Shown here one piece after another: positions 1 through 9,699 of a DNA stretch of 22,502 nucleotides. Within the stretch, counting starts at the first letter, position 1; each line of letters begins with the position of its first letter. The position numbers were made by a program, and so were the translations under genes. The notes under the pieces are model-generated. The model had not been told where the DNA came from. It was given only the letters and a program-made list of their open reading frames with translations, and did not search any database. Origin of the DNA: Gnetum montanum (lineage: Eukaryota; Streptophyta; Gnetopsida; Gnetales; Gnetaceae); contig MNCI01006861.1 of the NCBI GenBank assembly GCA_015680685.1, positions 219,094 to 241,595 of the forward strand, in the 5' to 3' direction.

Positions 1-570
1 TTTTGGCCTTATGCTCATCTTAACAATAATAGAAAAATTAATTATTTAATCTAATTAACAACAAGAAGGTAAATGCTAAACTAGCCTACAAGCAATGAGT
101 GTTCATTCCCAGCTTGTTGTACATGTCCTAAACTCATGTATCCACTATTGGGATTACTAAGTGTTACGATATTGAGCAAACCAAGCAATATGTTGTTGGG
201 ATTACCAAGCAAATATGGGTTTATGCTCGAAACTAATCACACTCATTTTGCCAATTGATTAATATGCGTGAAAATGTAAATATTAACCAAGTACCTAAAG
301 GGTAAATTACATGGAAAGTAAATCTAATCTAAGTCAAAGTGCTACAATGAATATGAATCAATCTTGATCTTATTGCCGTTCATGGATTATGTCTAGGTAC
401 AATGTCATACAATTGACTCAAATTCACACTGTGGGCACTTATTGACTGTTTCCTAAAATCACAGAATGAAACTACAAGAGTCTAACTACTAAACTGACCA
501 AAAGGTGCCAAATACGCAATGGGTGCTTGCATATTTATAGGCAAAGATAGACACTACGTTGACACATATG

Positions 571-656
571 CATCAACACATCAACCCATGTGTTGATGGG
601 GATGCATAGGCGCAACTAAGTTATAGTAGATGTGATATCGCATCTACGATATCACA
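571..656. repeat. Two adjacent hairpin-forming inverted repeats
   Basis: The first is CATCAACACAT (571-581) and its exact complement ATGTGTTGATG (588-598), an 11-bp stem with a 6-nt loop. The second is TGTGATATCG (631-640) and CGATATCACA (647-656), a 10-bp stem with a 6-nt loop. The function is unknown. They may be remnants of a small palindromic element. Confidence 0.6.
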
Positions 657-1820
657 GATGTGATGTAATGTAGCAACCAATTGAGATGCACCAAGAGGGA
701 TGCTACAATGCAAATGCGATATACTATCAATGATATAGCATCGATGATCACTCAGCAAACTGATAATTCATAAATAGCTATGGTTGGACCAAGTCTTTTT
801 ACATGAAAATAAGGCTGAATTTTGAAGAGACACAAGAGATTGGGGCTATTCTTCAATTACATCCATTCATCAATCTTTTAATAAAATAGAAAATATATAG
901 ATTTCCCTATTTTGTCTTACATCGAATAAAAAATCAAATGGAAATTATATGGCTTTTGTCGTTATGTTACAAAAGTTCTAACTAGTTTTTTTTTTCTTTC
1001 ACTTTGTCTTCATGATTTTACTTCAATTTTCTATATTTTGATATGTAAATGTGGCATTCAATAACTTTGAATTTTGATTAATGATGTTCAATTCTTCTTT
1101 AAGTTGGTATCCACAACATAGGCATAAAATTTTATTTATGGAAAATGAAAGTGCATGCCAAAACTAACACAAAGTATTTATCATATTCATAGAAAAGCAA
1201 ACCTAAGGGATATTAAATAGATTTAAGGTTAACCTAATTTTAACCATGCCCCCTAAATAAATTAAAAAGTCAACAATCAAATGACATAAAAAATTATTCT
1301 AAAATGATTAAGCTAGTATTTTTAATCTCTCATGACTAAGAAATACACATTCAAACATATATTTTACTTCATGATATACTTTATGCCATTGATTTAACCT
1401 TAGATGGGAAGTTGGAATTCTTAGAAGCTTAAAAAAACAAGCATATAAAAACATATAATTTGTCATTGTGTATGTGTTTTGAATTTGAAGTTTGAAAGAT
1501 ATGGCTAAGTGCTCTCTAACTACTACCTTCATCTTAACTACTACCAATTATCTAATCAATTTGGAAGCATTGGGTAAGAACAAAGTTGTCATGTAAAGTG
1601 AGAATAGGAGCAAGATTGTAAATCCTTACCTAATGAATCTATATATATTATATAGGTAAATTATTATAGAAAAGCTAGAGCTAACTATTGAAATGTGATA
1701 TCCTTCTTTAAGCATTTGGCTTTGCATTTTTTAATATCAATTTTATACTTTTGAACAACAAATTCACTATCTTTAGTATTGATTTTGTCAATAAACCTAA
1801 TTTGTTAAACCCTTCAACTA

Positions 1821-1913
1821 AATTAGATAAAACCATTTCTCCCCCTCCCCAAAAGTTACATTTCATTCGAAATTGAATAAAACCATTGCTCCCCCTCCCC
1901 AAAAGTTACATTT
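1821..1913. repeat. Tandem duplication, 50-bp period
   Basis: The segments 1821-1863 and 1871-1913 match at about 40 of 43 positions, and share the block CTCCCCCTCCCCAAAAGTTA. This is a local duplication in non-coding DNA. Confidence 0.85.
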
Positions 1914-2025
1914 AGGTTTGGCTCTTCATGAAGGCATGACTAAATCCTACCCATGGTATTTGCTAATGCCATACTAAAATAGATGCCATATTTGTTCAGC
2001 TTCTATGAGTGAAAGTCTACTTAAC

Positions 2026-2081
2026 TCTCGCTAGTAACTTATTCATTCTCATTTCTCGCTAGTAACTTATTCATTCTCATT
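2026..2081. repeat. Perfect 28-bp tandem duplication
   Basis: Two identical adjacent copies, 2026-2053 and 2054-2081, each starting TCTCGCTAGTAACTTATTCA. Their identity suggests a recent slippage or repair duplication. Confidence 0.9.
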
Positions 2082-2735
2082 TTTTTGTAGGTATGCATGT
2101 TGAAGCAACTAGTATAGTTAATTCTCCTTTGTCCTCTTTTCCGTCTAGTAAATTAAACCACATTAAGCCAGATTAATCTCATTAATAAGCAAATTCAAAA
2201 TATAAAATTTTGAAATTAATGATTATTTTGACTAAATTAATATATAACAGTAAAAAAAAACATGAGAATTTGATTTGGATTATAAACCAATTTGAAATTA
2301 ACTAAAATTAAAATTGAATTGAAGTGAAGCAAAATTGCAAAAAAGAGAGAATTCAATCTACAAATTATAAAACATGAAAATAGAGAAATATTCTTAGAAT
2401 ATAACATCTCATCTTTCCTGCCTGTGTTGGTAAACAAAATAATGACGTAAAAATTGCAGTTGTTTGTAGCCCACCACCACCCACGTAGTCCAAAACTTAA
2501 AAGAGAGTAAGAATTATGAAACCTACAATAAGTAAATAGAACCATAAGGCTTACCCTCTTTTATTCACAGTAGTCGCAGAATAATGTCTATTTCCTCTGA
2601 AAAAACGACCATTTACATGTGTCAACAGAATTTACGGTATTAATTTAACCACCAGAGTTCGTAATAGCAGCTTGGTGTTCTTAAGCTAGCATACAATGAA
2701 CGACAAACTTCCAGTTGAGAATTAATATGCACTAA

Positions 2736-2758
2736 CATGAATCTATATCAGATTCATG
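2736..2758. repeat. Short perfect inverted repeat
   Basis: CATGAATCT (2736-2744) and its exact complement AGATTCATG (2750-2758), with a 5-nt loop. It lies about 575 bp beyond the threonine dehydratase stop codon. The role is unknown. Confidence 0.6.
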
Positions 2759-3332
2759 AGAAGTAATGTATAGAGTATTCAGTGGGAGTTCATCTTCCGG
2801 TGCTTACACCATAGAAGTAAAATATGGTTCCCTATGTTCGAATGGTTTATGTTCAAATCAACAATACAATTTAATTCTCTCGATAGAAAGATGCTGTAAA
2901 ATTAATTATATTCAGGATCAACCAAAAAACTCAAAACGGGTGAAAATTTTTGTTTCTTTCAAAATATAAATATTATTGCACTCTTTACCTCTTTCCCATT
3001 TTGATCTTCCATTCGTAACATCTAAACATCAAACACGCAATAACATAATTTCCCCATGACTCAAATTGTCTGTTCATAAATAGGTGAAGTTCTAACAAAA
3101 TAAAAGCTCACATTGGCAACACCATCAAAATCCTCTTGTAAATGCCACTTTTCGAGGATTTGCAAGAAAAATAGCGAAATTTTCAGAGAGGATTGCAGGC
3201 AAACATCCGGTCATATCCCATATTAGGGTTAGCCAGTACGAAACTGCATTTTAAAATTTGCAAAGTTATCCCTTTTTACCATTGCTGATGACCAAGGACT
3301 AAAGCAGCTCTGCTTCTTTTAAAGGTGTATTA

Positions 3333-3473
3333 TTAATGCATGAGCAAGTGGAAAGCTTCATTTTCTCTCTCATCCATGTATTCATAGCCAAGTGCATCTG
3401 CCCGCTCAAAGAATTCTTGTTTCTCGTTTTCAGGAACTTGAATACCCACCAACACATTTGCACCTATTTCTCC
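3333..3473 (-). CDS. OMR1: Threonine dehydratase exon 9: C-terminus
   Basis: This exon encodes 46 codons plus TAA, starting [14 protein letters not shown] and ending AFHLLMH, the typical C-terminal ending of plant threonine dehydratases. The acceptor is GCAG at 3475-3474. No unambiguous polyadenylation signal is visible downstream, so the 3' UTR limit is unknown. Confidence 0.96.
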   Translation of the reverse strand, partial: GEIGANVLVGIQVPENEKQEFFERADALGYEYMDERENEAFHLLMH

Positions 3474-6400
3474 CTGCAAAAGAGAAAAAACAAGGGTAAA
3501 AAACACTTTTCGATGAAAATGAGAAAACACTAAAAATTGCACATCTCTGTATAGAGGTGGAGTTCACCTGGGAACGATAATGAAAGAGACTTATATTCCA
3601 GCAAGGGCTAAACGCATCCAAAAATTTTAATAAAGCACCTGGCCTTTCTGGGAACACAAACCGGTATAACAGTTCATTTTCTACGTCTGACCGGCTCCCT
3701 GCCTAAAAGATACACAAGCAAGAAAACTCATAATCACCCACATTGAAATTGTTAGCACACGTAACAATTTTTTAAATAAAAATCATATCCAGTGTCCCAT
3801 TAAAATTCAATTTGTTTAACTATCAATGAGAATAAAAATAAAACAAGCTAAATTAGGACAATACAAGATGTCGTAGATGGTCCTTGACGAGATCATTTTC
3901 TGTTAGATCTAGAGTTTTCAATCCAGCAGATGCTAGTCTGTCCTTCACACCAACCAACTCCGCAGGCATATGCACTCCAACACTATTAAACAAGCAAGAC
4001 ATGCAGCCATCTCTTAAATGCATCTCAGCAAATCAATAAACCAATAAAAACCACAACCAGCAAATACTGAAGAAATAAATTCTGATCCATGGATGGAATA
4101 TTTTTGCTCTATAATGCCTGAGCATCCTTTTTGATTAATAGAAGTCCTCTTTCCAACAAAAAAAAATTCTGACATAATGCGACAACACCAACCAACTACA
4201 TAAAAATAACATCCGTTTCTATTTACCTGTATAGAACAAGAGCTTCTTTTTTAGGGGCATCATATCTGTACTTGAACTCCGTGATATTAATAGGTCCAAT
4301 CTGACATTTTATCCACATAAAATATACATTCAGGTCACATTACAAGCCTACAATGCCAACTAACAAGACTTGTTATAATATGCCTGCATACCAAAGTGCA
4401 GAACTCTTTAAATGACCCCTTCTCTTCTTTTAAAAATGTTGCAAGAACAGCCTCTCTTTTAGCACCAACATCTGCCAGCTGAGTTACAACCCTCAGTCGT
4501 TCAAAATTCATGTTTGCACCACTGGTTACTGCAACTACAGCTTCTTTCTCTAAGTTGTAATATTTACAATATGCCTCTGCTCCAGCTAATGCCAAAGCCC
4601 CAGCCGGTTCTAGAATGTTTCTTTTCTCCTCAAACATGTCCTAATAAGATGCCCAAAAAATAGACGGTAAAACTCAAAGCCATAACTATTTGAAACATAC
4701 AGTCATACTATAGTAAAGCTTTAACACAACAGCGGGTGTCCCAAACAAAAGCATGTTTATTTCAACAACTAAATAAAAAATTAAGACTTCGGTTCTATTT
4801 TTCACATTCAGGTTGTTATAACACAAGCTATCTGCCGGTATCATATTGCCATATCCTAGCCAAAAAGGTTAACACAAGATGATAGGCTAAAGGTTATATA
4901 TAAAAGGGGTCATCAAGCGGGATCATATATGCATATCAAAAATTAACAAAGTTAGCTAATACTGTCAAGTAAATAAAATACACTCCATAAACGGTAACAA
5001 CTATAAGAAAAGTTACGTATCAATCGAGTAAAAAGTATGGACAAGACTTTGGTGCCATTGACTAATCAATATATGTATACAAGAACGCTCACCTTTATTG
5101 ATGCACAGATTGCATCACGGCTGACAAGAACTATGCCATCTACAAGATCCCTGCACAATCGAAATGTTTCTTCCCCTACAACCTTCACTGCTACACCATC
5201 TGCAAAACCCCCTACTTGATCAAGCATTATGCGCTGTCCATGATAAAGAGATAATGCCATTGCATTTGCATCTGTTGGCTCCACACCAATTATCTTCACC
5301 TGAAAGAGTGAACACCAAACATGTTTAAGAGTTTTGCAAAGACAATTCTGCTATTGGTTTTGCCTGCTTGGTCCTTTTCCCCTCTCCTTTAAACTACTTA
5401 TTTGTTTTATATTTTCCTTGTTTTAAAACTTTATCAAAAAACATTGTTAAATGATTGTTTCACTGGTTCTAAAAGTAGCCATCAGCATCATCATCTTAGC
5501 CTTGTCCCAACAAAATGGGGTTGGCTACTGTCCTAAACCTATTCATTATACTGAAAAATTTACTTTTTTATTTCTGCTTTTCTCTTCATTTTTAACCTTA
5601 AAAAATAATTTTATAGTTTAAAACTAACCGCTATCCACTGCACCTCAACTGCCCATTAACTTTAGTGCCATTTCTTTCCTCTTTACTTCTCAAGAGATCA
5701 ACTGCAACTGATGATGAATCTAGTATAACTTGAAATGTCTTGGAATAAAAAATGAAAAACAAAATGCAAGCTATGTATGGTACACAAACATCTTGTTGTT
5801 TCTTGATCTAAAACAACTTTTGGGTAACAGATGATTCAAACAAACAGAAGACTAAAAAAAAGACTGCTTCCAACAGACCAGAATAATCTCTCTTGCAAAT
5901 AATTAAAAGTTGAAACTCTATTAACAAATTTTATGTACTTTTAAAAATGCATGAATTGTCAAGCTGAACCAAAAGAAGCAAGATGTAACAAAGCATAACC
6001 GTATTGTCATCATGGTCATATACATCTAGATAGGTGCATTTTATTACTTCTTAGAAATCCAACAAATATAAAAAACTTAATAGACCAACAAAGACACAAG
6101 CTTGTGTTCCAGCATCATATGATTACAATCAAGAAAAATAGATCCAAAAGAGGTGGTTAGGATGGAAATGCACTCTTGCTTGATCCAAAGTGTCTCTTTA
6201 CTACATGAAGCACAGGTTGACCATCTTCCTACTATTGCTCTATTACTGTGTCTGGATGGTGTTTCTTAACTAACAATGATTAAATAAAGTATAAGATCAC
6301 AATCATTACATTTCTAGCATATAAAACACCGCAAGGTACTTAACTTTACTGTCATTTCTACTTGTATTTATATAGTTTTTAAAAAGCTTTTATTTATTTT

Positions 6401-9242
6401 TAAGCCATATTGAAATGGCCCTTTGCTAGCCATTTCTCACTCATTTTAAAACTAGGTGTTGTACCAACCATTCACTCAAGCATTATCTATTTTCCATCTA
6501 ATCCCAGAGAACTTTATTGTGATTGATGATGACTTTGGCATGATTTGAAACGCTTTGTGCAAAAAGAGAAGAAAAATACAAGCTATCTGTGGTACAACTA
6601 TGCCGGTACATAGTAACTAAGTCAATGTATCAAGTGGCTTGACCTAAACATTTAGACCAATGAAAATCAATAATAGTTCCACCACCTAGGATCATTACTC
6701 CAATCAGATACTGAAAGTGATAAAGATATAAGATGCAATTGAGGCAGGATGGTCAAAATGGAAACAAGCTAGGGGTGTTATATGTGATAAAAGAATTCAA
6801 TAAAACTAAAGGAAAAATTTTAGATGACAGAAATCAGACCTACCATCTTATATGGTGTTGATGGTTGGGCAGTACATAAAAGGCATGAACAACAAATCAG
6901 TGCGGCTGAAATGCAAATGCTTACATGGATGTTAAATATTACCAAAAGAGATAAGCTACATAATACAAACATTAGAAGAAGACCTAGAGTGACTTCTATT
7001 TCAAATAAGTTACAGGAATGACTTCTTAGATGGTTAGGCATGTGCAAAGAAAATCATATGATCAACCTAGAAAAAAAGGTTGCTATATCACTGTTCTAGG
7101 AAAGCCATCGAAAGGAAGACCAAAAAAAACATAGGAAAAATTTATTGAAGATGATTTGAAGAAATTGCAAATAAACAAAAAACTAGTTTTTCAAAAAGGT
7201 AAATAGCAAAAAAGAACTCATGCAGCTGATCTCATTTTGTTGGGACAAGACTAGGATGATAATGATGAAAATCAACCTTAATGAATTCTATACTTTAAAG
7301 TTTAAACATATGACTTTTAATCTAAAATGTATACAAAAAGCATATAAATACATATTATATGCAACACTATTTAACAAAAATATACGGTTTCATATTTGAA
7401 TTAAATTTAGTGTATGCAATTAAAGCGGCTAATACGACTTTATACTACTGTAAACACACCTCTGGACGAACTTGCTTCATATAAGCAGCAATGCCAGCAA
7501 TTAAACCTCCGCCTCCTACAGGAACAAATACCGCATGTAAAGCACCCGGATGTTGCCTAACAATTTCCATTCCAACTGTTCCTTGGCCAATAATAACATC
7601 GGGATCGTCAAAAGGTGGAATGAAAACACGTCCTTCACTTTCACTTTGTAGCTTTGCATATGCTTGCGCTTCATCATATGAATCTCCAACAAGAACCACT
7701 GTTGCACCCAATCTTTCCACTGATTTCCACTGGTGTATCCAATATGCAAATGGATGGATATCAGGTAAGCAAAAAGGTATGTTTTCCCCACTATTTAAAA
7801 AAAATAAAAGAAGGAAAACAGATTCTTAAATCCGTTTTCGAAAAAAAAAAACAGCTTTACTAACAAAATCAAATTGCCATACTTATAAAAGCTCTTACCT
7901 TGATCTCAGGTGTCGTCACGGGCATTACAATCACTGCATTACAATTTAACTTAGCTGCTGAAAGTGCAACACCTTGAGCATGGTTACCAGCTGATGAGCA
8001 AATAACTCCTCTATCTAATTGTTCCCTTGGGAGCTTAACCATCATATTGTAAGCACCACGGAGCTTGAATGAAAATACCTGGAGACGAATCAATTACATT
8101 AGATAGATATAGATATCAAGTTGAAATATGACATAAATTTATCAGGTCAGTAGTCTCTTCTGCAATTTTTATTCTTGAGATGATTTCTGTTTTATTATAT
8201 TACTTCTACACGGCCTTTTACAAAACCAGCTTCTCCCGGCTTGCAAATCTCACTTATCAATCTTTAGAGTGCTTGACAAAAGAGCCCTCCAACCCATGAC
8301 ATCAAAAACTTGGTCCCACAAGTTGTCTAGGAAGGGATTTTCCTATTGTATTGTCTTGATTGCCATTTTTTTTCCGGAAAACAAACTGCATATGGCTAGG
8401 TTAAACTTCCAACCCCAGCAAACAATCAGCTTTGGTCAAAACTCATTAAATTGCTTCCAGCAAACTAAAAAATCAGCCATCTCATAAACAAACATCAGAA
8501 GAAATGCTACCAAACTAATTCATTAACAATAAATTAAACGATCCAACAATGCCAGATCTCAGGGACCAGGCGGGACCACAGAACATTGCATTGATTCAGA
8601 AAAATAACTTAGTTGGCACAAATGTGACGCACACTCAGATCAAGAAAGACAGACAGAGAGACTTACCCGCTGCAAATCCTCTCTTTTCAGATACACAGAA
8701 CAGCGGAGCCGTTGACTCATCTTAGGTGCAAGTTGCAGGGGGGATTCAATGGCCACATCATAAACACTGGAAGACAGAATGTTGGTGAGATAATACATAG
8801 GATTGGGCCCCGGATTCTTGGGGCAGGCATTGGTGGTGCTCCTGGTTTTGCCAGTAATGGCTCCCAAATAACCTGCTTCGTACTTGAGCGACCCTGCAGA
8901 TGCTTTCATCAAAGGGGGCTCTCCCTCCTGCTGCTGCTTCTTTTTGGGTTGTACTAAAACACTGTTCTGCGTCGTGGGTTTTGCAGGAATTACAGAATCC
9001 AGCGCCTCCACGGTCTCTGTGCCAACTCCATCTGCGACTGCAGCACGGATCCTCGGATTCCGCACCCTTTTCTTCCTTGAAAAATATGGCAGCAGCTCTG
9101 CATTTGCGTGAAGATGAACAGAGCTTCTGCGCAGGAGGAAGAAGCAGGAAGGGGAAGATGAGGATATGGATTTCGCTGCAGAATTCGGTAGAGGTAGAGA
9201 CGCAGACGCAGGGGCTGCACACGAGGCCATGGCCGCCTGCAT
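3333..9242 (-). CDS. OMR1: Threonine dehydratase (threonine deaminase), plastidial, 9 coding exons
   Basis: PLP enzyme that converts L-threonine to 2-oxobutanoate and ammonia, the committed step of isoleucine synthesis, in plastids. Coding exons on the minus strand: 9242-8667, 8078-7899, 7729-7460, 5299-5093, 4640-4392, 4300-4227, 3982-3865, 3702-3568, 3473-3333. All introns are GT..AG; only the exon 6/7 junction is out of phase 0. The total is 1950 nt, 649 residues plus stop. Residues 1 to about 95 look like a Ser/Ala/Arg-rich transit peptide. The core shows KREDLQ, the PLP lysine in [11 protein letters not shown] (about K197), SSAGNHAQG (about 221-229) and the phosphate loop VGGGGL (about 323-328). 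Residues about 470-649 form two ACT-like regulatory segments, which in the family bind isoleucine and valine. I chose the first in-frame ATG (9242); a second ATG at 9230 has better context. An in-frame stop lies near 9350. It is slightly longer than the roughly 590-residue Arabidopsis enzyme, mostly at the N-terminus. The family call is very secure. Confidence 0.97.
3568..3702 (-). CDS. OMR1: Threonine dehydratase exon 8
   Basis: This exon encodes 45 codons in phase 0, starting [15 protein letters not shown] and including [15 protein letters not shown], which opens the second ACT-like segment, then [10 protein letters not shown]. The arginine of FHYR is kept. Arabidopsis feedback-insensitive alleles change arginines in this regulatory domain, so the site appears regulation-competent; this is inferred by analogy. 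The donor is GTGAAC at 3567. Confidence 0.95.
3865..3982 (-). CDS. OMR1: Threonine dehydratase exon 7
   Basis: This exon has 118 nt and begins in phase 2, completing a split Ser codon. It reads [20 protein letters not shown] and continues [19 protein letters not shown]. It covers the link between the two ACT-like segments. The acceptor is ATAG (the AG is at 3984-3983) and the donor is GTATTG at 3864. Confidence 0.92.
4227..4300 (-). CDS. OMR1: Threonine dehydratase exon 6 (short, 74 nt)
   Basis: This short exon encodes [20 protein letters not shown] and then LVLY plus two bases of a split Ser codon. It continues the first ACT-like segment. The acceptor is TCAG at 4302-4301 and the donor is GTAAAT at 4226. 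It is supported by frame continuity with exons 5 and 7 and by family similarity. Confidence 0.93.
4392..4640 (-). CDS. OMR1: Threonine dehydratase exon 5: end of catalytic core, start of regulatory domain
   Basis: This exon encodes 83 codons in phase 0, starting [20 protein letters not shown]. It carries the [12 protein letters not shown] segment that closes the PLP core, then EKGSFKEFC, the beginning of the first ACT-like regulatory segment. The acceptor is TTAG at 4642-4641 and the donor is GTATGC at 4391. Confidence 0.96.
4641..5092 (-). other. Threonine dehydratase intron 4 (452 bp)
   Basis: GTGAGC..TTAG intron. It is AT-rich, and I see no gene, repeat or recognisable mobile element in it. 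Confidence 0.9.
5093..5299 (-). CDS. OMR1: Threonine dehydratase exon 4
   Basis: This exon encodes 69 codons in phase 0, starting [14 protein letters not shown] and ending RDAICASIK. It includes [13 protein letters not shown], a conserved catalytic-domain segment. The acceptor is TCAG at 5301-5300 and the donor is GTGAGC at 5092. Confidence 0.96.
5481..5528 (-). mobile_element. Isolated LINE 3' tail, minus strand
   Basis: Read on the minus strand, this contains CATTTTGTTGGGACAAG followed by GCTAAGATGATGATGCTG. The plus-strand LINE end at 7232-7270 has the same 17-base core and a similar GAT-rich tail. It therefore looks like a severely 5'-truncated second insertion in the opposite orientation. 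The short hexamers GTAGCC (5475-5480) and GGCTAC (5523-5528) bracket it as inverted copies. Confidence 0.7.
5615..6610. repeat. Diverged direct duplication inside intron 3
   Basis: Two blocks, about 5615-5800 and 6440-6605, run in the same order with similar landmarks: a TTTAAAACTA start, a TGATGATGA segment followed by a CTTGAAA/TTTGAAA motif, then AAGCTATGTATGGTAC versus AAGCTATCTGTGGTAC. The match is patchy, so this is either an old duplication or two copies of one unknown element. Confidence 0.4.
6655..7275 (+). pseudogene. 3' remnant of a LINE (non-LTR) retrotransposon, antisense in intron 3
   Basis: The broken reading frames match the C-terminal end of plant LINE reverse transcriptases. 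In order: a LGSLLQSD segment near 6690, an [11 protein letters not shown] segment near 6735, the signature [16 protein letters not shown] followed by [12 protein letters not shown] (6844-6945), [13 protein letters not shown], then a GRPKKT segment near 7110 and a final [11 protein letters not shown] stretch near 7220. The longest open stretch is 6824-7021. Stops and frameshifts interrupt it on both sides. It ends in GGATGATAATGATGA, a GAT-rich tail like those of plant LINEs. The endonuclease and most of the RT are absent, as expected from 5' truncation during target-primed reverse transcription. It is inactive and lies antisense to the host gene. Confidence 0.85.
7460..7729 (-). CDS. OMR1: Threonine dehydratase exon 3: glycine-rich loop
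   Basis: This exon encodes 90 codons in phase 0, starting [13 protein letters not shown] and ending KQVRPE. It contains [17 protein letters not shown] and the PLP-phosphate loop [13 protein letters not shown]. The acceptor is CCAG at 7731-7730 and the donor is GTGTGT at 7459. The next intron is the largest in the gene. Confidence 0.96.
7899..8078 (-). CDS. OMR1: Threonine dehydratase exon 2: PLP-lysine exon
   Basis: This exon encodes 60 codons in phase 0. It contains the Schiff-base lysine in [11 protein letters not shown] and the substrate/PLP-binding segment [12 protein letters not shown], and it ends at VTTPEIK. The acceptor is CCAG (8080-8079) and the donor is GTAAGA at 7898. Confidence 0.96.
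8079..8666 (-). other. Threonine dehydratase intron 1 (588 bp)
   Basis: GTAAGT..CCAG intron separating the transit-peptide exon from the PLP-lysine exon. It is AT-rich. The more GC-balanced part, 8220-8340, might be a transposon scrap, but I recognise no domain. The short open frames inside look fortuitous. Confidence 0.9.
8667..9242 (-). CDS. OMR1: Threonine dehydratase exon 1: transit peptide and start of catalytic domain
   Basis: This exon gives 192 codons. It opens with two closely spaced methionines (9242 and 9230), followed by a region rich in Ser, Ala and Arg with few acidic residues, as expected for chloroplast import. The conserved part begins around [14 protein letters not shown] and ends at YLKREDLQR. 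The donor is GTAAGT at 8666. The last codon is CGG (Arg), where many plant homologues have Pro. The longer open frame upstream of 9242 contains only TTG-type starts and no ATG before the stop near 9350. Confidence 0.92.
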
Positions 9243-9433
9243 TTTTGCTCTCTGAGCGCCAAAACTCGTTGCTTCTTCTGGCAAAACCCGTCTCTGGGTT
9301 TTTGTAAACGGAGAAAACTCAGAATCAGACCCAGGAACAAGTTCTGGGGTTAATCAACCGTGGCGGCTGCTGGTACACTGGGAATCTGGGACAATTGACT
9401 ACGGATGCCTTTTCAGCTCTCTGGATGAATGAT

Positions 9434-9598
9434 TCATAAGAGACAAATGGAGCGGTCAAGTGACAGTTTCAGGATGGCGATGTACTCCAAGGATGTGCCC
9501 TTCCAGCGACCTGGAATTTGCAAGCAGTAGAAACGTGGGGCGGCAAATCCAACGGGATCAACATAGGGTAGTTTCACTTTAACATCTGGAGTCGTCAT
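9434..9598 (-). CDS. Short unidentified ORF upstream of threonine dehydratase
   Basis: A 54-codon ORF that begins MTTPDVKVKLPYVDPVGF and contains GFAAPRFYCLQIPGRWKG. It ends 191 bp before the threonine dehydratase ATG on the same strand. The open frame extends upstream to 9724 (96 codons in all), through a Gln/Asn/Pro-rich stretch. The composition looks more like coding sequence than the AT-rich surroundings. I do not recognise the family. It could be an upstream ORF in the threonine dehydratase leader, the last exon of an unseen gene, or a captured gene fragment. No start context, promoter or splice evidence decides between these. Confidence 0.35.
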   Translation of the reverse strand: MTTPDVKVKLPYVDPVGFAAPRFYCLQIPGRWKGTSLEYIAILKLSLDRSICLL

Positions 9599-9699
9599 AA
9601 AAAGCACACCTTTACTTTCAGGAACCGCATTTTGATTTTCTATTTGTGGTGGTGGATTTTGCTTAGGGTTTTGTGTGGGAAGATTACTGTCCCCGGTTG

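Larger units (their letters stand above)
1..3332. other. AT-rich intergenic DNA without recognisable gene
   Basis: Both strands are dense in stops. The open frames present (the longest is about 100 codons near 2237-2545) have low-complexity or unmatched translations. The part nearest 3333 must contain the 3' UTR of threonine dehydratase, but its limit is not visible. Hairpins and tandem duplications found here are listed separately. Confidence 0.7.
5300..7459 (-). other. Threonine dehydratase intron 3 (2160 bp) carrying LINE sequences
   Basis: Largest intron of the gene, GTGTGT..TCAG. It has been enlarged by retrotransposon sequence: a LINE remnant on the plus strand (about 6655-7275), a LINE tail on the minus strand (about 5481-5528) and two diverged similar blocks around 5620-5800 and 6440-6605. 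The exons on both sides are intact, so splicing presumably tolerates the load. Confidence 0.9.

Noticed and set aside
2237-2545. 102-codon minus-strand ORF
   Set aside because: Low-complexity hydrophobic translation from AT-rich DNA; no domain or conserved motif seen.
2766-2969. 67-codon plus-strand ORF as a gene
   Set aside because: No recognisable similarity, and the AT-rich context on the 3' side of threonine dehydratase offers no promoter or family evidence.
7491-7829. 112-codon plus-strand open frame
   Set aside because: Antisense to threonine dehydratase exon 3, whose minus-strand frame has clear family motifs.
8276-8487. LINE or other transposon fragment in intron 1
   Set aside because: A short GFVKGR-like word appears on the minus strand, but without neighbouring RT motifs the similarity is too weak to call.
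8712-9307. Plus-strand open frames opposite exon 1 (including a 135-codon one)
   Set aside because: They are antisense shadows of the GC-rich first exon of threonine dehydratase, with no recognisable domain.
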